Shown: piece after piece, positions 1 to 4,698 of the stretch
Layout: each line of letters begins with the position of its first letter
How positions within the stretch are numbered: the stretch's first letter is position 1
NCBI GenBank assembly: GCA_024641365.1
Contig: JAHEDF010000288.1
Location: 1-5,562, forward strand
DNA: 5,562 bases
Direction: 5' to 3'
Origin: Planctomycetota bacterium
GTDB lineage: Bacteria > Planctomycetota > UBA11346
Made by a program: the position numbers and the translations under genes
The notes under the pieces: model-generated
What the model was told of the DNA's origin: nothing
Database searches by the model: none
Seen by the model: only the letters and a program-made list of their open reading frames with translations

Positions 1-303
1 CCCGGATGCTAATGGTCCAGTAACTAATTTAAGCGATCCGGTCGCAATCTTAGGCGTTCCAATAGCGCCACACAACATGCCAACGGTGCCGTATTCACCA
101 ACGTTATCAGCGTCACGGTCTAAATAACCGCCACCTTGGAATTGGACTTGGGCAGGGAAAACACCAGATTTTAAACTGGAACTGGCAGCGGCTTCATTGG
201 CCGTCACGCGGGATTCGAGTAAGTTTGGAATCGCAATAGCTGCGATAATTGCAATGATCGCGATTACGATCATGAGCTCGATGAGGGTAAAGCCTTTACG
301 CAT
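1..303 (-). CDS. Type IV prepilin-like / type II secretion pseudopilin (partial, 3' end off the left edge)
   Basis: This is the first 101 codons of a class III-signal prepilin, read from ATG at 303-301; the C-terminus lies beyond base 1. The N-terminus reads MRKGFTLIELMIVIAIIAII, the classic prepilin pattern: a short basic leader, cleavage expected after Gly4, Phe5 as the new methylated first residue, and Glu9 (mature Glu5), followed by a hydrophobic helix to about residue 25. Pro26 lies at the end of that helix. Such proteins are processed by prepilin peptidase and assemble into type IV pili or pseudopili in the inner membrane and periplasm. The segment after the helix has NEAAASSSLK (36-45) and then an acidic loop at 62-71 (D62, D64, D66, E70), a pattern familiar from planctomycete-type prepilins. 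The start is supported by AAGGAG 7 bases upstream. Whether it is a pilus subunit or a pseudopilin cannot be told from this part. The gene was not on the list of long ORFs because it is cut by the window edge. Confidence 0.93.
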   Translation of the reverse strand, partial: MRKGFTLIELMIVIAIIAIIAAIAIPNLLESRVTANEAAASSSLKSGVFPAQVQFQGGGYLDRDADNVGEYGTVGMLCGAIGTPKIATGSLKLVTGPLASG

Positions 304-310
304 GGTAAGT

Positions 311-316
311 CTCCTT
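311..316 (-). promoter_or_regulatory. Ribosome binding site of the prepilin gene
   Basis: On the minus strand AAGGAG sits 7 bases before the ATG at 303, a near-ideal Shine-Dalgarno site. It fixes the prepilin start and contrasts with the weak sites in front of the glycosyltransferase and mutL, which suggests high expression of the prepilin. Confidence 0.8.
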
Positions 317-375
317 GGTTGTTGAGTTGGTTGCGTTGTGGGTGCGGTATAACTCTACCACACGATCAACTCTAT

Positions 376-391
376 TGCGCGGACTATGCCA
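376..391 (-). promoter_or_regulatory. Candidate sigma-54 (-24/-12) promoter for the prepilin gene
   Basis: The minus strand reads TGGCATAGTCCGCGCA. Compared with the sigma-54 consensus TGGCACGNNNNTTGCW, it keeps TGGCA at -24 and GCA at -12 with the exact spacing; it differs at the C and G after TGGCA and at the two T residues before GC. A start about 12 bases after the -12 GC would fall near 365, giving a leader of about 60 bases before the ATG at 303. Pilin genes are sigma-54 dependent in several bacteria (for example Pseudomonas, Geobacter, Myxococcus), so the context fits. I saw no good sigma-70 -35/-10 pair in the same stretch: TTATAC at 349-354 (complement) lacks a matching -35. Confidence 0.35.
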
Positions 392-423
392 AATTGTTCA
401 GTTTTCTTTTAAGCCCCTTAGAT

Positions 424-457
424 TGTCATAAAGATTCAAATAACTGCTCTTATGACA
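424..457. repeat. Inverted repeat TGTCATAA-N18-TTATGACA, possible activator site
   Basis: TGTCATAA at 424-431 and TTATGACA at 450-457 are perfect 8-base inverted copies separated by 18 bases. They lie about 60-90 bases upstream of the start predicted for the candidate sigma-54 promoter, a typical distance for an enhancer-binding activator. The half-site contains TGTC, which also occurs in the loose PilR recognition pattern of Pseudomonas. Assigning a PilR-like regulator is inference only. Confidence 0.35.
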
Positions 458-561
458 CAGTTATGCGCATAGAAACAGGATTGATACGCTGTGCGATTGC
501 TGTCAGTGACGTTTTCCGTCAGCCTTTTAGTGACAACACACGGCAGTGATGGCTCTAGAAC

Positions 562-609
562 AGGAATAAAGCACAAAGAGCGCAGTGACCACTGGCCAAC
601 TGCGCTCTT
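562..609 (-). terminator. Rho-independent terminator downstream of the DUF1080 gene
   Basis: AAGAGCGCAGT (576-586) and ACTGCGCTCTT (599-609) form a perfect 11-base-pair, GC-rich stem with a 12-base loop. On the minus strand it begins 28 bases after the DUF1080 stop codon and is followed by a T-rich tail (TTTGTGCTTTATT), so it should end that transcript before the prepilin promoter. The plus strand also has T5 shortly after the stem (615-619), so the hairpin could work in both directions, but no plus-strand gene ends here. Confidence 0.75.
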
Positions 610-636
610 ATCTGTTTTTATGCTTAATGCTGTAAC

Positions 637-1629
637 TTATTTAGCGACATACCAAATATTACGGTACACCACCGGATTGCCGTGATCTTGTAATAATAAA
701 TGGCCACCTTCCGGTAATTCTGGACGCTTTTTATTGGCACCAGTTCCGTGTTCTATTTCGATATCATTTTGCACCACAACACCATTTAGGCGTACGGTGG
801 CGCGCGCATTTTTTATTTTCATGCCAGCGGCATCGAACCCAGGACCTGAAAAATCAATATCGTACGTTTGCCAACTGAGTGGCGGGAAAATCATATTTAC
901 ATCAGGTGGTTTCACCGTGTACAGCGCACCACCATGATTATTTGCGAATGGTAAACCAAATGAATCTAACACCTGAAATTCGTAGGTTTGATGAATATAA
1001 ACACCACTGTTACAACGATCTTGTCCGCGACCGAATGGTTTAAATGGGAGTCTAAATTCTAAATGGAGAGCAAAACTCGTTAATTTATTTTTTGTTAAAC
1101 AGCCAACTTTTAAATGGCCTTGATCATTCATAGCGCCTTTTTCCCATGCCTCTGCGTTGGTGCCATCGAATAAAATAATAGCACCTTCCGGTGGTTTTGC
1201 TCCTAATGTCGGGCTTTCACGTACGATTTTTTTGAGTGAGAACGCTTTACCGCTCGCATCTTTTCCGCTAAATGTGTCGCCGGTAACGGTGCCCTCTGCA
1301 CCGTTACCAGAAAATGTTGCTGTCGCATCAGTGCGCGTACCGGTCAATTCAGTACGACCCTCGGTGTAACCAGCGCCAGGAAGACCACCTGGTAATAAAA
1401 CAGCCGTAAATTGTCCATCGCCTAAGGCAATAACTTGGGCGCCAAGTCCCTCACCGCTATATTCTCCCATAATTGCAAAATCGGGGCCTGCTGTTTCTGG
1501 AGTCAGTGCCATTTGTTTTTCAGCGGCCTTACCATTTTTTTCAGCGGCAATGAGTTGTATTGGTAGGGAAAAGCTGAGTACACCGAGCAAAACTAATGGC
1601 AGAGCGCGATATCGCTGCATAATAAACAT
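637..1629 (-). CDS. Secreted DUF1080 / 3-keto-disaccharide hydrolase domain protein
   Basis: A 330-residue exported protein. Residues 1-29 form a signal peptide: a basic start (R6, R8), a hydrophobic core LPLVLLGVLSFSLPI, and likely cleavage after Ala28-Ala29. Residues about 50-135 are a glycine- and threonine-rich beta domain (GAQVIALGDGQF...LLPGGLPGAG) frequently found ahead of DUF1080 in planctomycete proteins. Residues about 146-329 are the DUF1080 concanavalin-like fold: ILFDGT, FRLPF, NSGVYIHQTYEFQVLDSFG, a GGALY turn, WQTYDIDF, VRLNGVVVQ, and the C-terminal LLLQDHGNPVVYRNIWYV. Characterised members hydrolyse 3-keto-glycosides; the substrate here is unknown. The frame is open for 50 codons further upstream (to 1779), but that stretch has no family similarity and would bury the signal peptide. 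ATG 1629 is chosen because AAGG lies 9 bases ahead of it; ATG 1620 would leave 18 bases. The gene stands alone, with a terminator after it and a divergent operon before it. Confidence 0.93.
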   Translation of the reverse strand: MFIMQRYRALPLVLLGVLSFSLPIQLIAAEKNGKAAEKQMALTPETAGPDFAIMGEYSGEGLGAQVIALGDGQFTAVLLPGGLPGAGYTEGRTELTGTRTDATATFSGNGAEGTVTGDTFSGKDASGKAFSLKKIVRESPTLGAKPPEGAIILFDGTNAEAWEKGAMNDQGHLKVGCLTKNKLTSFALHLEFRLPFKPFGRGQDRCNSGVYIHQTYEFQVLDSFGLPFANNHGGALYTVKPPDVNMIFPPLSWQTYDIDFSGPGFDAAGMKIKNARATVRLNGVVVQNDIEIEHGTGANKKRPELPEGGHLLLQDHGNPVVYRNIWYVAK

Positions 1630-1638
1630 ATTTAGGAA

Positions 1639-1642
1639 CCTT
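1639..1642 (-). promoter_or_regulatory. Ribosome binding site that decides the DUF1080 start
   Basis: AAGG on the minus strand lies 9 bases before ATG 1629. The alternative starts, ATG 1779 and ATG 1620, have no site at suitable distance, so the 330-residue protein with its signal peptide directly at the N-terminus is preferred. Confidence 0.55.
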
Positions 1643-1852
1643 ATGAGGAGTGGTTTTGGGAATAAAAAATACCGAACACCAACGCGTTCGTTGTGAACAT
1701 GGAGGTGTAAATATCGGTGCCGCAAACAAAAGCGTTCAGGTGCTCCTTGCTTTGAAAATATAGATCGCTGACACGCCATATTTTGCTCGAAACGATCACG
1801 AAGCCAGAAAACGATTTAGTCACGCAGTTGTTCCAGAGACAAGGTTCGAGGT

Positions 1853-1883
1853 AGCACTAAGCGTTTCGTATATGTTTAGTGCT
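1853..1883 (+). repeat. Inverted repeat / hairpin upstream of the glycosyltransferase gene
   Basis: AGCACTAA (1853-1860) and TTAGTGCT (1876-1883) are perfect inverted copies. In RNA read on the plus strand the stem extends inward to 12 pairs, using two G-U pairs, with loop TTCGTAT (1865-1871). There is no T tract on either side, so it is not a terminator. It could be a regulator binding site or a leader structure about 90 bases before the ATG at 1972. Confidence 0.45.
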
Positions 1884-1900
1884 CGCATACACCTATACAC

Positions 1901-1926
1901 AAGGTGGTTGTCCGCCTTCCGACAAC
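1901..1926 (+). repeat. Two overlapping, mutually exclusive hairpins in the operon leader
   Basis: AAGGTGG (1901-1907) can pair with CCGCCTT (1912-1918) around the loop TTGT, using one G-U pair. Alternatively GTTGTC (1907-1912) can pair with GACAAC (1921-1926) around an 8-base loop. The two stems share bases 1907 and 1912-1918, so only one can form at a time. The element ends 45 bases before the glycosyltransferase ATG. Its role is unknown. Confidence 0.35.
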
Positions 1927-1971
1927 GTACTCCAGCTGGCTTTGACCGTGAAAAGTCTAGAGTGAGCGCAC

Positions 1972-2790
1972 ATGCATCGGCATTCTTCCGCTTCAAAAAC
2001 TATAAGTACTTGCCGCACAGCACTGTTGGCAGTGGTTCCAGCTTATAATGAAGCCGAACGCATCGCCCCGGTTATTCACGGTTTGCGTTCGCTTGGACTC
2101 ACTGTGTTGGTCGTCGATGATGGGAGCCGCGATAAAACGGCTGCGGTAGCGCGTGAGGCTGGGGCGCTCGTCATTCAACAAATAAACGGTGGCAAGGGCA
2201 CAGCCATTATGGCTGGGTGCCGATTTGCCATCGATAATAATTATCAACGCGTTTTATTATTAGATGGTGACGGGCAGCATGATCCGCTGGAAGCACCACG
2301 ATTAATACAGGCGGCATTGCATGGTGCCGATTTAGTCATCGGCATGCGCATGCTGAATTTACAACGCCAACCATTATATCGACGCTGCTTCAATCGTTTG
2401 AGTAGTTTATTAGTGACAATGGCTGCTGGTCGACGTATTCGCGATAGTCAAAGTGGTTATCGAATATGTGATCCGCGTTTACTATTAACCTTACCCATGG
2501 CTGGTCATCGCTACGACATGGAAACAGAAATGTGTATATTAGCTGCCCGCGCTGGTTGTCGGGTTGTTGAAGTACCGATTACCGTAATTTATAACGATAA
2601 AATATCTGGTGTGCATCCATTTTATGACACCTGTCGTTTTTTTAGAGCGGTATTAATGAGTCTAACCCGTTGTCGCGGCGGGCGTCGTTTAGCTTCTCGC
2701 CAAACATTTAGCGAACCAACAGTAAAATCCGTGGCGATTTCGCACAGTGATACTGATGCGACATTTCAATTTGCTACCGTTGCTGGATAA
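1972..2790 (+). CDS. Family 2 glycosyltransferase, dolichyl/polyprenyl-phosphate sugar synthase-like
   Basis: A 272-residue GT-A fold enzyme expected to move a sugar from a nucleotide donor to an acceptor, probably a polyprenyl phosphate at the inner face of the membrane. The catalytic domain is complete: VVPAYNEAER (21-30), VVDDGSRDKT (47-56) for nucleotide binding, GGKGTAI (73-79), and the metal-binding LLLDGDGQHDP (95-105, with D98 and D100). These are followed by DSQSGYR (158-164), the acidic RYDMETEM (180-187), and a closing ISGVHPFYDTCRFFRA (211-226) like that of DPM1-type enzymes. There are no membrane helices, so it lacks the GtrA or C-terminal anchor of some relatives. The last 35 residues are not conserved in the family as far as I can tell. 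ATG 1972 has only a weak site (GTGAG, 5 bases away), and no other ATG precedes the first beta strand. The donor and acceptor cannot be read from the sequence. It is the first gene of a two-gene unit with mutL. Confidence 0.92.
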   Translation: MHRHSSASKTISTCRTALLAVVPAYNEAERIAPVIHGLRSLGLTVLVVDDGSRDKTAAVAREAGALVIQQINGGKGTAIMAGCRFAIDNNYQRVLLLDGDGQHDPLEAPRLIQAALHGADLVIGMRMLNLQRQPLYRRCFNRLSSLLVTMAAGRRIRDSQSGYRICDPRLLLTLPMAGHRYDMETEMCILAARAGCRVVEVPITVIYNDKISGVHPFYDTCRFFRAVLMSLTRCRGGRRLASRQTFSEPTVKSVAISHSDTDATFQFATVAG

Positions 2791-2799
2791 ATTTTTTCT

Positions 2800-4659
2800 A
2801 TGGCTGCACAAACGCCACCAACTATTCGTCAATTACCAGATCTAATTGCAAATCAAATTGCAGCGGGTGAAGTCGTCGAGCGTCCTGCTGCCGTAGTGAA
2901 AGAATTAGCAGAAAATGCCTTAGATGCTGGTGCTACGCGTATCATTATTCGTCTTGATGATGGCGGTCGTCGTTTAGTTGAAGTGGAAGACGACGGTCAT
3001 GGTATGCGTAGTGATGACTTACGACTTGCGGTGTCCAGACACGCAACCAGTAAAATAATCACTGCCGATGATTTATTTAAAATTGCTACGTTAGGATTTC
3101 GCGGTGAGGCATTGCCATCAATAGCGGGTGTCAGTGAAATGACGCTCGCTAGTCGTACACATGATAAAGCGCAAGGTCACGAATTACGTATTCACGGTGG
3201 CGAAGAAGTCGGATTTTCAGCGTGTGCCATGTCGCCTGGTACACGCATCAGTGTACGTAATTTATTTTGGAATGTGCCTGCCCGTTTAAAATTCTTAAAA
3301 AGTGAAGCTGCTGAATCTGGACATGTTACTGATCAAGTATTGCGTTTAGCGCTCAGTCATCCGCGGGTTGCTTTTCGTTTAGAAATTAACGGACGCACGG
3401 CGATTGACCAGCCAGCTAATGAAACCTTACAAACTCGCGTGCGTTCATTATTTGGTAATGGCTTAGCCGATCAATTACTCGCAGTTCACAGTACCACAGA
3501 CACCATGCAATTGTCGGGCTTTATTGCCCATCCCCAAGAAGCGCGTCCCACCTCAAAGCGACAATTTCTTTTTTTGAATGGCCGGTTTGTTAAAGATAAA
3601 CTTTTATTTGCCGCCGTTCGTGATGGTTTTAAAGGGTTTTTAGAACCACGGTTGCATGGCACGGTTTTTTTGCATTTAGATTTGGATCCATCACAGGTCG
3701 ATGTAAATGTGCATCCGACAAAATCGGAAGTGCGTTTTCGCCGTGAAGGCGAAGTTTTTGCGCTTATTCGTAAAGCATTACAAAGTGTGCTCAGTGCTAA
3801 TGCCGGTGGATTTTCTTTATTGCCCACCACCAGCAGTAGCGAAAACGAAAAACCAGCTGTGGTGCAACGTACGATTATTCGTCCGGCACCAGCAACAACT
3901 TTGCCACCTCAAGTTATCGTCCAAGAGCGATTTATTCCGCCAGCAACGAGAGCGTTAGAAACGCAGGTAACTGCTGTCCCAACTCATGTTGCTGAGTCAC
4001 CATCAACATCCTACCAAACTAAAGCTGCTGATTCGCCTGCTACTTTATCAGAGCGAGTTGAAAACGGTAAAACACTAACCAAAAAATCAGTACGTGTTCG
4101 CCGCGTTTTACAATTGAATCGCATGTATTTATTAATCGAAACCGATGCTGGTGTTCGGATGGTTGATCAACATGCCTTGCATGAAAAAGCATTATTACAT
4201 GTCTTGGATCCGAGCGTCAGTGATTTATTAGCACATGGACGCCAGGAATTATTAGTTCCTATTACCGTTGAGCTATTAAGTCATGAATCGGCATTGCTAG
4301 CGCCGCTTTTACCTGAACTCGCTCGTGTCGGTATCAATGCGACGATTGCTGAAAATGGTCACATACAAATTACTTCGCATCCCGCTGTTTTAAAACGTAC
4401 CAATTGGCCACGCTTTTTTAGTGATCTGACTGCGAACCCAGATCAATCAAATCCAACTGCTAAATTAACTGAACGCTTAGCGCACAGTGCGGCCTGTCAT
4501 GCTGCTATCAAAGCGGGTCAAGAATTATCAGCAGAAGAACAATGGGAATTAGCAGAATTATTAAATCATTTTGATGATCTTCAGCATTGTCCACACGGTC
4601 GTCCTACCACCTTAGATTTATCATGGGGTGAATTAGAGCGACGTTTTCAGCGATCGTAA
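2800..4659 (+). CDS. mutL: DNA mismatch repair protein MutL
   Basis: MutL, 619 residues, links MutS mismatch recognition to strand incision. The N-terminal GHKL ATPase is intact: ANQIAAGEVVERP (17-29), catalytic E35 and Mg-binding N39 in KELAENALDAGA, D64-x-G66-x-G68, ATSK (82-85), GFRGEAL (99-105), GT (147-148) and NVPARLKFL (158-166). The transducer domain ends with DVNVHPTKSEVRF (301-313), with the ATP-contacting Lys at 308. A Pro/Thr/Ser-rich linker runs from about 332 to 428. The C-terminal domain resembles endonuclease-type MutL: DQHALHE (456-462), a clamp-binding QELLVP (482-487), ACHAAIKA (565-572), CPHGRP (597-602) and a final FQR (616-618). The last Glu of DQHA(X)2E(X)4E is His467, and the usual basic residue after Cys566 is His567. 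The start lies 9 bases after the glycosyltransferase stop with no clear ribosome site (only GGA, 12 bases away), which suggests translational coupling. The E35/N39 numbering follows alignment by eye to E. coli MutL E29/N33. Confidence 0.98.
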   Translation: MAAQTPPTIRQLPDLIANQIAAGEVVERPAAVVKELAENALDAGATRIIIRLDDGGRRLVEVEDDGHGMRSDDLRLAVSRHATSKIITADDLFKIATLGFRGEALPSIAGVSEMTLASRTHDKAQGHELRIHGGEEVGFSACAMSPGTRISVRNLFWNVPARLKFLKSEAAESGHVTDQVLRLALSHPRVAFRLEINGRTAIDQPANETLQTRVRSLFGNGLADQLLAVHSTTDTMQLSGFIAHPQEARPTSKRQFLFLNGRFVKDKLLFAAVRDGFKGFLEPRLHGTVFLHLDLDPSQVDVNVHPTKSEVRFRREGEVFALIRKALQSVLSANAGGFSLLPTTSSSENEKPAVVQRTIIRPAPATTLPPQVIVQERFIPPATRALETQVTAVPTHVAESPSTSYQTKAADSPATLSERVENGKTLTKKSVRVRRVLQLNRMYLLIETDAGVRMVDQHALHEKALLHVLDPSVSDLLAHGRQELLVPITVELLSHESALLAPLLPELARVGINATIAENGHIQITSHPAVLKRTNWPRFFSDLTANPDQSNPTAKLTERLAHSAACHAAIKAGQELSAEEQWELAELLNHFDDLQHCPHGRPTTLDLSWGELERRFQRS

Positions 4660-4698
4660 AAAGTTGTTTTCAGGTAAATCAGATTTTCTAGTTAATTA
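4660..4698. other. Short convergent gap between mutL and the SMP-30-like gene
   Basis: Two genes end facing each other across 39 bases. The stretch is AT-rich, with T-runs on the plus strand (TTGTTTT, GATTTTCT), but only very weak dyads such as AAAT-CAG-ATTT are present. No convincing intrinsic terminator is visible for either gene, so the two transcripts may overlap. Confidence 0.5.

Larger units (their letters stand above)
304..636. other. Non-coding region between the prepilin and DUF1080 genes
   Basis: No convincing gene lies here. Two short plus-strand open frames (319-549 and 491-685) have no ribosome binding site and no recognisable protein content, and the second runs into the DUF1080 gene. 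The region holds the prepilin ribosome site and candidate promoter, the TGTCATAA inverted repeat, a 10-base palindrome TATGCGCATA at 462-471, two copies of AGTGAC 24 bases apart (505 and 529), and the terminator hairpin at 576-609. All the regulatory content appears to point to the minus strand. Confidence 0.7.
1630..1971. other. Divergent regulatory region between the DUF1080 gene and the glycosyltransferase-mutL operon
   Basis: About 340 bases with no convincing gene. The minus-strand open frame covering 1630-1779 is rich in His, Arg and Cys without family similarity and is read here as leader. Promoters for both directions should lie inside, but I found no -35/-10 pair good enough to place. 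Possible structures are the 12-pair hairpin at 1853-1883, the overlapping hairpins at 1901-1926, the palindromes AACGCGTT (1681-1688) and CCAGCTGG (1932-1939), and a small imperfect stem at 1677-1695 in the DUF1080 leader. Confidence 0.6.

Noticed and set aside
349..354. TTATAC on the minus strand as a sigma-70 -10 box for the prepilin gene
   Set aside because: The hexamer 17 bases upstream (ATAGAG) does not resemble a -35 box, and the sigma-54-like element is a better match.
319..685. Short plus-strand open frames at 319-549 and 491-685
   Set aside because: They have no ribosome sites and no family-like sequence. They overlap the prepilin regulatory elements, the terminator hairpin and the end of the DUF1080 gene.
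1630..1779. A 50-codon N-terminal extension of the DUF1080 protein starting at ATG 1779
   Set aside because: It would place the hydrophobic signal peptide internally, has no recognisable protein character, and ATG 1629 has its own AAGG site 9 bases away.
1541..1823. Other minus-strand frames at 1541-1729 and 1641-1823
   Set aside because: They are out-of-frame readings across the DUF1080 leader and signal peptide, without protein features or ribosome sites.
1853..1883. The AGCACTAA/TTAGTGCT hairpin as a transcription terminator
   Set aside because: It has no T tract on either strand, and no gene ends nearby in either direction.
3486..3958. Open frames inside mutL on both strands (3486-3830 minus, 3707-3958 plus)
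   Set aside because: They lie wholly within the conserved mutL frame and show no independent coding signs.
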